Positions 24,187-35,260 of a stretch of 64,000 nucleotides of DNA are shown here, in pieces; positions within the stretch are counted from its first letter, which is position 1; each line of letters opens with the position of its first letter. The translations under genes and the position numbers were made by a program. The stretch spans positions 1 to 64,000 of the forward strand of contig JADNRY010000157.1 of assembly GCA_015501585.1 (NCBI GenBank). Reading direction: 5' to 3'. The notes below the pieces were generated by a model. That model saw only the letters and a list, made by a program, of their open reading frames with translations. It searched no databases and was not told where the DNA came from. This DNA comes from Rhodocollybia butyracea. Its lineage: Eukaryota > Basidiomycota > Agaricomycetes > Agaricales > Omphalotaceae.

Positions 24187-24262
24187 ATCAGGAAAAGCCA
24201 TCTTTGCCTGGGAGACCCCAGAGTGGCCTAAGGCAGACTAGGTGACCTATTAGTCCTATCAA
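24187..24262. mobile_element. Truncated copy of the CATCAGGAAAAGCC foldback MITE
   Basis: Starts AATCAGGAAAAGCCATCTTT and follows the first 75 bp of the MITE at 34734-35095 (GAGTGGCCTAAGGCAGACTA, GGTGACCTAT) before diverging. It is more diverged than the three complete copies, so it is an older insertion. Confidence 0.75.
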
Positions 24263-24589
24263 TGACAATGACAGTGACAGTGATAAGTGTATTTGGCTTG
24301 ACTCAAAGACTTGGTCAGTTGCAACAGAGGCAATAAATAAGCAGCAGTGTATGGGGCTCACCAGCAAGGCCAAGGCCCGGAAGCAACTTGTACCTCTGGA
24401 GACTTTTGGAATGCTTTGAAGCTTATTATATCTTGTTGGATCATATTGTAAATCAACAATGAACCTGCATTCTGTTTTATTTGATCAAGGTTATTATTAT
24501 TATGTTTTGCGAGTGTTGATTGTACTTTTCAATTCAGAGATTGCATAGTGGCCTCTGGGAAGGAAAAAAGGTGATATTAGCCCCATTCA

Positions 24590-24725
24590 ATGTTGACATA
24601 GCGTCGCTACTGAAATCGCTACAAATAATTTATAGCAAACGGCTTTGATTGGCTCACATGTCAAATGTCATGAAGCCGTTGATCTGCCGGAGCATGTATG
24701 TGATAGACGCATGAGGCGCTTTGCC
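24590..24725. repeat. Leader repeat shared with the Harbinger transposase locus
   Basis: The sequence from GCCCCATTCAATGTTGAC through GATCTGCCGGAG is nearly the same as 50349-50452. Each copy lies directly upstream of a Harbinger-type coding remnant, so it is probably the left terminus of one PIF/Harbinger family. The opposite terminus was not found at either site. Confidence 0.7.
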
Positions 24726-24811
24726 AAAAGATTAATGATAATGCACACTGTATGCACATTGTTTTCTCTTTTTCTTTTGTTCTTTTACCTCTGTGGTACG
24801 CTATAACTGCT

Positions 24812-26155
24812 CAATGGCTTTGAACGACAATGAAAAAGCCAAAGTACCCATCAAAAAGCCTCGTAACGACGTAATCCCCAAAAACAGACTATTGCATCCT
24901 TTCACTGGGCTGCAAAGGATCATGTGCTCACATGGGCTCTACTCAATGAGATGATGAAGCCTCAAAACTTCAAGGTCATCTTTGGTCAGGATGCCGGGGA
25001 GGTAATTCATTGATCCTTTCTATTACTTACTGCAGGTATGCTCAATATTTGTTTAGAACACCCAGAAGGAGCCTAAGATTGCAGCATACAAGACCATTGC
25101 ATCGGACATTGTACCGGAAGCTTATGCAGCCAACCCAAATGTCTCTGGAAAGAGATGTCTGGATCAAGGAAACAGACTGGTTGCTAGCTACTGAGAGGAA
25201 TTAAAAAACCTTTGAGAAACTGGGGCTGGAGTAAGGAAGATGAGTATCAAACTGGTGCACTGGGACCGGATGAGACTACCAGCGATGATTCCCGGTCTAT
25301 CTGGGGTATGGAATTTTTTATTCTTGGGTTCTTTATTAACAGTTCAGTTAGATGAAATTGTTGAACAATTCCGATTCTTTCCCTTCATGCATCGCTATCT
25401 TGGTGCTTGTCCAAATATGACTCCACCTTCTGTCACAATGGGTCTTACTCCCAGTGGCCTAACTGTCACGGTACTTCAGAATTCCGATGGAGTTACACCT
25501 ACTTGACAAGATCTTGACGAGATCAACCAGATCACTACTACTACTACTGAAGATGACTCCCAGCATACTTCCGAGCCTTCTACACCTGTTCCATCTCAGC
25601 AGACTCCTGTTCAGCCATTGTTTCAGCTACCTTCCTCCCCTTTCACTCCCACCCCTAGAGCTTCAGCTAACAGAGCTATTGTTAAGGGGAAGACTGCAGC
25701 GAAACCATTGACGTTTGCTATGGATGAAGCTGTCAAGAGAGCCAAAGCTTCCATTAAGAAATCCAATGAGAAGAAGCAAGGATTTGAAGATGTTTTAGGT
25801 GATATTATCAGGTATGCTGTCACTTCTAGCATTCCAAACTTATTCATGGTAATTTATTGTAATCATTACAGCCACCAGGCAAAGGATTCACGGAAGCTCA
25901 ACGGAAACTTGATGCATCTGAGCGCTGGGAGCAGATCCTAAAGCTCTTTGAGAAAGACCTCTACACATTGGATGAAGCTTGTGATAGACTTGCCGAAGTT
26001 GACAGAGCTGAAGCAGGAAGTTCTTCTCGCCGTGATGACTGTAGCTCCCCAATCACTTCTTCACCTGCCACTGTGCACGCTTCTTCCCTCCTACTGATAA
26101 TATTGAGCTTCATGGTCACATGAGTGGTGACTTCAGCGGTCCCATTGATCAAGCA
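24812..26155 (+). pseudogene. Myb/SANT-like DNA-binding protein of a PIF/Harbinger element, broken
   Basis: The reading frame contains SFHWAAKDHVLTWALLNEMM, KPQNFKVIFGQDAGE, then after a probable short intron KIAAYKTIASDIVPEAYA and SGKRCLDQGN, the pattern of fungal Myb/SANT-like proteins that accompany transposons. Downstream are FRFFPFMHRYLGACPNMTPP (25365-25430), a Ser/Thr/Pro-rich linker, a Lys-rich stretch (AKASIKKSNEKKQGFED) and RWEQILKLFEKDLYTLDEAC after another intron. PIF/Harbinger transposons encode such a protein to help the transposase bind DNA. A frameshift near 24885 and stops (for example 25504) show that it is dead. Confidence 0.65.
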
Positions 26156-26427
26156 TAGAGTATCTATTTTTGTTTACCAATTAACACACTTGTTTATCAT
26201 ACCTACCCTCATTCGTCATAACTACTAAAGCCTTTTAATACTAGCTACTAGTTATAGTATGCAAGAAGTTCTGCAGTGAGTTGCTTCCGCTTAAGTTCCC
26301 CCTCACCCTCTGCATGAGTACTATCTAAATCCAATTCAACCTCATATGAAACTCCATACTCTATTTCTTCAGCCCTAGTATGCTGAGCGAGTATATAGAT
26401 AACCAGACACCTTCACATTTGTACCTG

Positions 26428-26545
26428 GTGCTCACACTCACAGTTAAATTCCTCACACTCACAGTCAGGTTCCTCACACTCACACTTGGGGACCTCACGC
26501 TCACGTTCTGGTGGCTCATAGTCACAGTAGAACAGATCACACTTA
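26428..26545. repeat. 21-bp tandem repeat CTCACACTCACAGT
   Basis: Five units of 21 bp beginning CTCACACTCACAGT, CTCACACTCACACT, CTCACGCTCACGTT and CTCATAGTCACAGT. Open on both strands (plus LTLTVKF heptads), an effect of the 21-bp period. Confidence 0.75.
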
Positions 26546-26675
26546 TATTCGGCATGGTACTGCCACACATCCAAGAAACTTTTGTTTCGTGTTTATGGTT
26601 TGTTTATGTGTAAACGGGTACAATTTCTTTTTATACCACCACCTTGAGCTCTCCACGACGTGTTAGTAGTGCGCC

Positions 26676-27190
26676 AATGGCCAGCCAAAACAGCTTCGAG
26701 ATTTCGTCAATCGCATTCCGGGACATCTTAATAGATTCCGAATCTGGTATGTTACCTTGCTCATTGGCTACCATCATACTGATTCTTGTCTTTCCCTGCC
26801 GAGTTCATTCAAAATTTTCCTCGCGTTTTTCGATCTCGAGTACCAAGCCACTCCAAAGGGGCTCCGGAATCAGCTTCGGGAAGCCAGTGGCGCTAAGCCT
26901 AGGGCTTCGAAGCCCAAGTGCACAGCTGAGTCGAGGTCATCTGGTAGAGTGGCTCTAGTATGTGAATCCCGAGACAAATCACACTCCAATGTGAATCCTT
27001 ACTCAGGTGGTGGTGAGTTCAAGGTAAGCTTCCATGCTATCTGGGATATCATACATGTTTTGAAGCAAAAGTTATATTGTGCTTCGCAAATACTTTCGCC
27101 GCCCCAATCACCACAAGCTAAGGCTCTGTCCAGGAGTCATGGTGAGTTGATGTTCTCTTTGCATTCTGGTAATTTGTTGAATAGGGATTG
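26676..27190 (+). CDS. Unidentified short spliced gene or remnant
   Basis: ATG at 26676 opens MASQNSFEISSIAFRDILID; a plausible intron follows at about 26744-26839 (GTATGTT...TCGAG), then basic sequence with YQATPKGLRNQLREASGAKP and RASKPKCTAESRSSGRVA. No family recognised. The modest length, basic composition and transposon-rich surroundings suggest an accessory protein of an element or a remnant. Splice sites are guesses. Confidence 0.3.
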
Positions 27191-27896
27191 ATACACTAGC
27201 TCAAGGACTATAGACTTCTTATCTGACAAGTAGAGCAACAAGAATAGCGGCGATGAATAAATAGTAAGGGATTTACATAATTATAACGGGTGCCCGAGGT
27301 CCATGTCCCGATTTGGCACCATCAGTTCGGCTATAGTAATTCCCTCATACAGTGAGTTACAGTGGTTTGTAAGTCTACAGTTAAGCTACATTGTACTTAC
27401 CATAAGCAATAAGCAGGCCAGGTATGTAAGCTTGGTTCGAGCCTGTTGAGTCCAGCGCCGGCTGCCCAAACGACTCCATTGCAGCCACAGCAGCCCGGAC
27501 TTGTTCAGAGGCTCCAGAGTCACACCGGGGGCAAGGACCGGGGCAGTTGATTTCCCACTGCCATTAACGCATTGGGCAACGCAGGGGGCAACGTAGTTGA
27601 TTTTTCAATGATGTCACTCCATTAAATTGGGCTGCCGGCCATGAATGAACTTTGATTGATGCCGAATTGATACCTTATGGATCTTTCCCAACTGCATTGT
27701 AGTACGTGAAGATGCACACCACTAATTCGGCTATTGTGTAGTGCCTGGAACGTCATTTAATCCATATATGGGCATATGAATCATTTTTTGAGCCATTTTA
27801 AGAAGATCCAGTGACCTTTGACTAATCACTTGCCGCCGCCAAAAGTGATGCTCAAGCACTCCACATCCCAGGTTTTGCAGATGTCAAGTCCTGGCA

Positions 27897-28577
27897 ACTC
27901 ACTGGTAAGGATGGACATGAGTCCGGATCCAGGATTTGCTGCACTGTCGGAAGAGTATTCGTTCCAGATTGTGATCATATCATCATCGGCGCGGCGTACA
28001 TAATATTTACCGCGCTCCATCAAGATGCAGCGTTGAAAAAACAGATCACCACCTGTGAGAGGTGGAGAGTACTGTTATGATGCTATCTGGCATTGGCCAA
28101 CAGAGATGCCCACTGGCGACATCCATACTCCTCCAACCTGGATGTGGCAAGAGCTACTTGCAAACCCACTGAGTTGTAAGGGGTTTGAACAAATATACAT
28201 AAACAAAGCCTGTCAGGACACAACCTGCAGGTTCCAACACAAGGCACTGGGCCATCTGAAACAGGTCACCTATTGGGAATTTCTGAACCTGGGTTACCCA
28301 CCACAATATTTATGATTAATATACACAGTATATACTTGCCCCCTTCTCCACCAGTAACTACTAAAACCTGTTAACCAATTAGGATCAATTATTTTTATGA
28401 TTAGCAATTAAAGGTCTATCTATAGATAATAGGTCAATCGTAAGTACAGGTAGACCTGTGGGAATACCTGCACAAACTGGATCCTGGCACCCATTCCCAT
28501 GGGTCGCAGCTAGGCCACAGGTTGTGCAAGTACCTGTGCAGTGGATCCAGGATCCAGACTCATATCCATCCTTACCA
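27897..28577. mobile_element. TIR element, GGATGGACATGAGTCC family, complete copy
   Basis: The left end reads AACTCACTGGTAAGGATGGA then CATGAGTCCGGATCC; the right end is its inverted repeat with a few changes (GGATCCAGACTCATATCC then ATCCTTACCAGTGAGTT). Inner sequence near the right end has CCTGTGGGAATACCTGC and CCCATTCCCATGGGTC as in 106-433. An 86-codon frame at 28055-28315 (FEQIYINKACQDTTCRFQH) has no recognised domain and contains no intact transposase. Probably non-autonomous. Confidence 0.7.
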
Positions 28578-29609
28578 GTGAGTTACGGATTAGAAAGGGC
28601 TTTTGGTATGTCCCAAAGTTGGTATGGACTTAGTTAGGGCTGAGCGCTCCACCTATTATACATACTGGAGGGCCGAAAACCTACATGTTGCCACGGCCAT
28701 TTAGTTTATAAGCATCAAGTGGATAATATTTTTGTGCTATCATATTGAAGACATTTGCTAGCGCTATGAACTAAGAACTCTTTTTCCCCATAGTGTTTTT
28801 TAAAAAAATCAGTCTGCTGAGGCATGCAGAATTGTCGACACTCATAGCGATAGGAATCGCAACGACGCGGTGGTAAGAGAACAAGAACGATTAGATTATC
28901 TAATGTACATACAATAAACTACCCAGTTACCCAAGAGACGGGGCGACCAAGCAACAGTAAGTATACTCTAACACAGTCACATCAAAGTAATAGGTGAAGT
29001 CACTTCCCCCCTTCTCTTTCTTCTCGGTCTACATATGGTGAGCCCCAAACCGCTTTGTACTCAAAATACCTAGTTTTAACTGAGATGCCTGCTTTACACT
29101 CGACGATGTAGGCTACACAAAGGCACACCAAGCTCAAAGATTAACCAGCCAGCAATCTAAGCAGAAAGGGCTTTTCAAGGTTATGTGGGAAAGTATATTT
29201 ACATGATGAGTTCTTCGACATCTGGCATCAACGAAACTGTCAAAAATGCGCCAGGCCTTCTGCCTTTGTTCCGGCTTTCCATATTGCGAGAGTTAGCCGG
29301 CCATTTGAAAAGTTTGAGTCATTGAAAACTAAATCTCAGTTTAAGATCCTGTTATTTTCATAATAGTAGCGGGTGGCTGAGGTCCACGCCCCTAGATCTA
29401 TGATCCGAACAGACAGGCCCATTATCTTTTCCGAAGACCATGGTGTTTGTGCCGCATCATGGGGGCATCGGCTGCTCCGGCGTTCAGATCTTTGGCCGTG
29501 CCGAGTAGTGCACTTCCTTCCTGCCTTCCATACTTACGGACATCTTGGGAATCCGTCGATGGAGGCATTAAAACGGTTCTCATTAATGTAATCACGGCAT
29601 CGTGCATCA
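28578..29609. other. Intergenic, upstream of the GMC gene
   Basis: No gene recognised. Contains a CT-rich tract (CCCCCCTTCTCTTTCTTCTC, about 29007-29026). Frames at 29373-29671 overlap each other on both strands and have no domain. Confidence 0.4.
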
Positions 29610-29638
29610 GTCAATCAGAACGTTCCGTTCTGATTGAC
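29610..29638. promoter_or_regulatory. Perfect 13-bp inverted repeat upstream of the GMC gene
   Basis: GTCAATCAGAACG, then TTC, then the exact inverted repeat CGTTCTGATTGAC. It lies 80 bp upstream of the GMC start codon and could be a binding site for a dimeric regulator or form a hairpin in the 5' leader. The role is inferred from position only. Confidence 0.45.
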
Positions 29639-29717
29639 ACTCACCCTTTACGCTCCAGAGAGCCAAGATAAATACCAGAATCGACGGAAACCCTTCGAGA
29701 ATATCTCTTTCAGCCTG

Positions 29718-32055
29718 ATGCCATCTCTCGAAGCGCTAGCTTTGCTTATTCTCTCTCCACTGCTCGTTTCAGCTGTTATCTACACAAGCCCTTCCCAACT
29801 AAACCGGACACAGTATGATTTTATTGTAGTGGGAGGTCAGATTTTCTGCACTGTCTTGGGACCCATGTTGATCTCACTACATAAACCAGCTGGCGCAGCA
29901 GGCAACGTTCTAGCAAACCGTCTTACAGAAGATAACCGATTCTCGGTTTTGCTTATCGAGGCTGGAGTGACGTACGTTATGATCTCCCGGGTAAAGCATG
30001 ATATTTCACTACTTAGCTTGCGCCATAGGAATGAAGGCGTTCTTGCATCGGCTGTACCATTTCTTGCGCCATCCATCGAACCACAATCAGCTATTACCTG
30101 GAATTACACAACCACGCCGCAGGTTGGGCTCAACGGGCGTAGTATATCCTATAGTCGTGGAAAGTTACTTGGTGGAAGCAGTAGCATCAGGGCGTATCAT
30201 GGTGTATTTTTGATTTGGCAGAATTCTGACATCTTTCTAGATTTCCTCACCTATAATCGGGGGTCTAATGATGAGTATGATCGGATCGCAAATTTTACCA
30301 ATGACTCGAACTGGGCTTGGGAAAATATAGAGAAATACTATCTGAAGGCAAAGTCACTTCTTGGTGCTTTTCATTAAAGCGGGTAATAATTTGACTTTCA
30401 GAGCTCTCGACTTGTTCTGTCGCCTGACAATCGTGATCTATCGGGGAAAATATATCCTCCAGCTCATGGAAGTGGCCCTGTTGAAGTTAGCCTTCCAGCG
30501 CTTCCCACTGAGATAGATCACAGGGTGATTCAAGCCAGCCAGATGCTGGGTGGTTCATTCTACTTCAACCTAGATCTTCAAGCTGGGAACGGAGTTGGGT
30601 TCAGTATGCTACCTATCATGTGTGAACGGAAGGGTACCTAAGAGATTTAAAGGTTATGCTCAATCAACAATTGGGAATGGCACTCGTAGCAGCTCAGCGA
30701 CCGCATACCTGGAGCCGGTGCTTGCTCGACCAAATCTGGATGTCCTTATACAAACCCAGGTAACAAAACTGGCGCAAGATGATACAGAAACTGTACGTGG
30801 TCCTCACTTTAACAAGGTCGAAATGGCGCAAGCACCAGAAGGTAGTGTTATACATCATTATACTAGTGCCTAACATTCTATTGTTCTGTCCAGGGGAAAG
30901 GTATTACGCAACAGCACGACTCGAAGTCATTTTAAGTGCAGGTAGTATCAATACACCACAAATCCTTCTTCTGTCGGGCATTGGCAACAAAACGACATTG
31001 GAAAATATGGGGATCCAGTCGCTGGTTGACATACCTGATGTTGGTCAGAATTTGCAAGACCATCCAATACTCTCGAATTATTTTCTAGTGAACTCTAATT
31101 CTACATTTGATAATGTGCTACGCAACGCGACTTTATCAGCGGAGGATCTCCAACTATGGAACAGCACGGGCCATGGACTATTTGCTGATGCACCGGCCAA
31201 CACCCTTGGGTTTATGCGCATTCCCCAAGAGTCACATATTTTCAGTAAGTTTGCAGATCCATCAGCAGGTGAGTCTGTGATTACTTAGTCAAAGTCTCTC
31301 TTGCTAATCAAACACAGGCCCTTTATCGGCTCATCTTGAGATGTTATTTGCTGTGAGCGCCGTCAATTATTTTCTTTTTGGTGGGCAACATAAGTTCAAC
31401 AAATATGCAGAATGGGTATGCAGCAACTGTGAATCCTCAACCGAATGTTGGGCATTTCCTTACAGTTAATACTGCTGTTGTGAGCCCAATTTCAAGTAAG
31501 AATTCCTGATTCAATCAGCCGTTACAAACATTCATGAATCTACTAGTCGGGTCAGTTACATTAAATTCCACCAATCCATTTGCTTTCCCGACAATTAATC
31601 CTGGATTCCTGACCTCCCCGTTTGATGCCTTTGTGATGGTCAAAGCAATGAAATATGTCCGACAGTTTCTAAGCTCGTTGGCATGGAAAGGTTACATTAT
31701 GAAGCCATTTGGAGAAGTTGGGGAGGCAGGAACAGATGAAGAGCTTGAGGGTGCCGCCAGGGACAATGTTGTTACAATTTGGCATCCAACTTCTACTTGT
31801 CGCATGTCGCCTGCAGAGGCCGCTTATGGGGTTGTAGACAGTTATCTCCTTGTCAAAGGAGCCTCTGGGATTCGCATAGTTGATGCATCAATTTTTGTTT
31901 GTCCACTCACTTGTTTTTGTTTCCATTTTTGCTGATTATTTTCTTTGTTTCAGCCGTTTGTTCCAGGGGCCCATCCAGTCGGGATTGTATACACCATTGC
32001 AGAACGTGCTGCTGATTTGATCAAGGAAAAATACAAAACTAGCCCCTATGGATGA
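29718..32055 (+). CDS. Secreted GMC oxidoreductase (aryl-alcohol oxidase/dehydrogenase-like, AA3_2)
   Basis: FAD-dependent flavoprotein that oxidises alcohols or sugars; in wood- and litter-decay fungi such enzymes feed H2O2 to peroxidases or reduce quinones. The start at 29718 gives MPSLEALALLILSPLLVSA, a signal peptide, followed by YDFIVVG and, after intron 1, GAGAAGNVLANRL (FAD-binding GxGxxG). Further: LLIEAG, GKLLGGSSSI (GMC signature), GSINTPQILLLSGIG (signature 2), WHPTSTCRM and PFVPGAHPVG with both catalytic His. Introns by motif and frame: 29836-29889, 29972-30028, 30190-30240, 30348-30401, 30604-30652, 30842-30893, 31269-31317, 31353-31410, 31496-31546, 31897-31953. Exons total 1806 nt, 601 residues, normal for the family. 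Intron 3 begins GG, not GT; its retention stays in frame and adds 17 residues. Intron 4 is GC-AG. Exact substrate unknown. Confidence 0.93.
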
Positions 32056-32708
32056 CTTTAAGTCGTTGCATTTGATAGGACCATAATTCAGTTGAAAAAG
32101 TTTGTGAATTTCCCTAACTTGAGGAGCTAACATTATCTGACTGGGTTTGCCTTACATGGCGTAATTTTGCATTCTAAGCTCGTGTACCAAGTCTTGTTGA
32201 TTGAGTTATCTTTTCCAGATTTGGAAATACAGCACACTAGTAAAACTGATCATCCATTGTTTAAGGGGTATACTAGAAACATATATGATAATGAATGACC
32301 TCCTGGCATGCAGCAACCCAGTAGAAGCACAGATAGTATATCAGCAGAGTTGTTGAGAATTTACAATCACTTGCTATTATCAAAGGATATCAAATGCTTT
32401 TTAGTGGTTTAGAATACAAGGGATAGCCTATGTCTTATCTGTTAAGTTCCACTCAATTTGGGTGCCTGCTGAATAGCTTTAATTGAGCTGCACAAATAAC
32501 ATTACTTTCTTTTGTTGTTACAAGTACAATCTTTCAAATGCTATTCTGTGTCTGCTCTGCTATTCTTGCAATATAAATACAAGTTCTCTGCTAGGTGCCG
32601 AAGCAATCCCTTCACACTACTCTGGCAATGAGTGGTATAACCTGGGGAGGTGGGTGCTTGCCTTCTTCGAGTGCTTCTCGTCTCTTTTATACATGTACAG
32701 TGTAATTA
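32056..32708. other. Intergenic, 3' of the GMC gene
   Basis: No gene recognised. The 90-codon frame 32483-32755 runs into the MITE and has no domain. Confidence 0.4.
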
Positions 32709-33156
32709 CAGTGGCGGCGCTTAATAATGCATCATGGTGTTCAAATTACCAATAGTTTCCTTGTTTATTCCTCAGAACCAAATATAATTCTTAAATTTAA
32801 GTTGTTGTTGTAACCTGCAATATGCAATAACTCGGATTCACATTTTGAAACATTACCATATATGGGAAATCCCTCAAATATTGGCAGCAACTCTTTATTT
32901 TCAACAAAGTATATCTCATGAGCAAGACATTTATTTTACAAACCATAAGATGCTAGACTATGCTATTTTCCTTGGAGAATCCACTGGAGGTCCAGGTTTT
33001 CAGTTAAAATGAATTTTACCTGCACCAGCACTATTGCATATTGCAGTTTACAACAACAACTTATAAGAACTTAAGAATTATGTTTGATTCTGAGGAATAA
33101 ACCAGGAAACTATTGGTAATTTGAACACCATGATGCATTATTAAGCGCCGCCACTG
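32709..33156. mobile_element. Foldback MITE with CAGTGGCGGCGC ends flanked by TA
   Basis: The first 125 bp (CAGTGGCGGCGCTTAATAAT, then GCATCATGGTG and onward) are repeated inverted over the last 120 bp, ending AAGCGCCGCCACTG. TA lies immediately outside both ends, as expected for Tc1/mariner-type target duplication. The central 190 bp is non-coding. Confidence 0.85.
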
Positions 33157-34269
33157 TAAGCACTTCTTTGGCATGTTTTCATGCTTTTTCATGCAATAAA
33201 TTCAAATGCGACAGTAGTTCCGGGTGTGTAGACTTGGGTTTCACTAGTGGCACTATATTGTGCCACACGGAGCCGCCACAATACCTCAACGGCGTCTATC
33301 ATCATTAGTGGCACACTCGAAACAGTGGCTGCACTATACTATAATTTGCTTTTGAAATTGTACAGATTGTACTAAAGAGGTACAATAAGCTTTAATCTGA
33401 ATTCCAATGTCAATCTAACACAAAGAATGGGTTTTAATATTCAAAGGTGTGAATATATGCAACTGTGTGAGCTGACGAGAATCCAGGGGGAATCATCCTC
33501 AGTAAGCAACATGCTTGATTCAGTCGAATGACCTTAGAATACAATCTACTGCAGCTGATTTGACCTAATCAGTGATACTGAAACCAAGGGGTATTCCTCG
33601 GGCAGCTTGGTCATATCATGAGGGGAGGGGAGGGGGGTCTGCGTAGCCCTCAAGGTCAAAATATTTATCCACTCTCAATAGACTTTTTATTGCCAAATGC
33701 CAAGGGGGTCCAAAGTTCAGAAAAAATGACCAGACGTCGATTTTTTCCCCCCTAACTCGGTCGTTGGACTAACTAACTATGTAATCATTCCCACGGATAT
33801 ATATGGTAAATCAAGATAAGATAATACCGGACTCTCCACTCTACCGTTGCTTTGAGCTAGTCTATGCATCATAGGTCCACTTTTTTAGTATGGTTAATTG
33901 GTGATCTAGCCCTACACTGCATATGGTAATGCACATTATTAATATCTTGTTGGCACTTGCAATGGCCTTGAGTGACAGAACACATATTTACCCATGATCA
34001 CTCAAAGTCATGTTGAGTCAGAGGAGAGGCTGCAAGATTGTTTGGCTGACTGCTGCTAGTGCTGCCTGTTCAGCCTCTGCATTGACTGAAACATGGCAAA
34101 TCTAGCATTTCAAGTCCAAATTAGTCTGGGGCATATTAATGGACATTGGATCGTAAGCAAATTGAATATAACAAATATATACATACATAAGTAGATGGTG
34201 ACAAGGCGCCTAAGACGTTGAAACAGCGTAGGGCCTAACACATTTACCACCACCAAGCCGTCACCCTAC
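33157..34269. other. Intergenic; relic of the CCAAGGGGTGT element
   Basis: No gene. At about 33585-33660 ACCAAGGGGTATTCCTCGG followed by a GGGGAGGGGAGGGGGG tract and CCCTCAAGGTCAAAAT resembles one end of the element at 3977-4351. The patch CAAGGCGCCTAAGACG...CACCAAGCCGTCACCCTAC directly precedes the giant palindrome. Confidence 0.45.
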
Positions 34270-34354
34270 CGGCATCACCCCACCACTTTAGGCAACTAAA
34301 TTTTCCTTCTTGTTAGTCTACATTTTTGTGCCAATGACCTGACTAAAAAGAACG

Positions 34355-34500
34355 AATGTCCTGGGGGGGTTAGGACATGTCCTGGGCACTAGGACATGTC
34401 CAAGGGTAGATTAGGACATGATCTGGAATGGGTTGGGGCATGCCCTGGGGGGAGTTAGAGCATGCCCAGGGAGGGTACAGAGATGAAGCATGCTCTGGGA
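34355..34500. repeat. GGACATGTCC-type repeats near the left outer end
   Basis: Short imperfect repeats of TTAGGACATGTCCTGGG type (AGGACATGTCCTGGGCACTA, AGGACATGTCCAAGGG and so on), equivalent to the 21-bp arrays of foldback element 1. Mirror at about 41670-41815. Confidence 0.7.
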
Positions 34501-34733
34501 GCATGAGGAATGACCTTAGGGCCTGGTAAGTAAATTGGGCAAGCTGAAGGGGCATAGGATGGAGTGACTGGGAGAGGCAAAAGCATAACATTATGGGGAA
34601 AATGTTTTTTTGGATGACCTTTGATTGTAGTGGATGAGGCCAAAGCTGTATGTCCATAAAAGGAAATCAATGAGGTGAGTCTAAAGATTGCTTGATATAA
34701 CATGCAGATTGTGATGGATAAGGGTGATCCTTT

Positions 34734-35095
34734 CATCAGGAAAAGCCATTTTTGCCTAGGTGACCCAGAGTGGCCTAAAGCAAACTAGGTGACCTATGAA
34801 TCCTATGGCATCCTAGGAATTTGGGCTTGTCCCTTGCCAATCAAGGCTCTTGAGGATTCCCCAGGCAAGCCTAGGTCTGCCCAGGTTTGCCCAGGTGCTC
34901 CTGGGGAACACCTGGGGAACACCTGGGCAAACCTGGGCAAACCTAGGCTTGCCTAGGATACCCTAGGGAATCCTCAAGAGCCTTGACTGGCAAGGGACGA
35001 GCCCAAATTCCTAGGATGCCATAGGATTCATAGGTCACCTAGTTTGCTTTAGGCCACTCTGAGGTCACCTAGGCAAAAATGGCTTTTCCTGATGT
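34734..35095. mobile_element. Foldback MITE CATCAGGAAAAGCC, copy in left arm
   Basis: 362 bp that fold almost completely on themselves: CATCAGGAAAAGCCATTTTT and GCCTAGGTGACC at the left, inverted at the right, with arms of about 175 bp meeting in CACCTGGGGAACACCTGGG. The mirror copy is 41075-41436 and a separate copy is 41939-42300. No clear target duplication; the inner end overlaps the CA of the adjacent LTR. Confidence 0.88.
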
Positions 35096-35260
35096 ACAAC
35101 GGTGTAAAAGACTAACTAGACTCTTAAGTAATTGTACGATACTTATAGTAACGGATTTATTATATGATAAGATAGACCGTTTGGTCTATCGGCGGCGTCT
35201 AGGATGACCATATCGCCGGATACGGTCAGTGGTGATTATGGAGAGGTGGAGGCGTTACAC
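35094..35260 (-). mobile_element. Solo LTR of the gag-only family, left arm (minus orientation)
   Basis: Mirror of 40910-41076. Read on the minus strand it starts TGTAACGCCTCC and ends CCGTTGTACA; it matches the 186-bp LTR at 44555-44740 except for a missing 19-bp AT-rich stretch and a few substitutions. Confidence 0.82.

Noticed and set aside
27425..27460. GGTTCGAGCC resembling a tRNA B box
   Set aside because: No matching A box at the right distance and no cloverleaf could be drawn.
28055..28315. 86-codon frame inside the TIR element as a transposase
   Set aside because: No catalytic motif, far too short and no homologous domain recognised.
28800..29200. Possible LTR starting TGTCGACACTC near 28832
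   Set aside because: No matching CA end, direct repeat flank or second copy was found.
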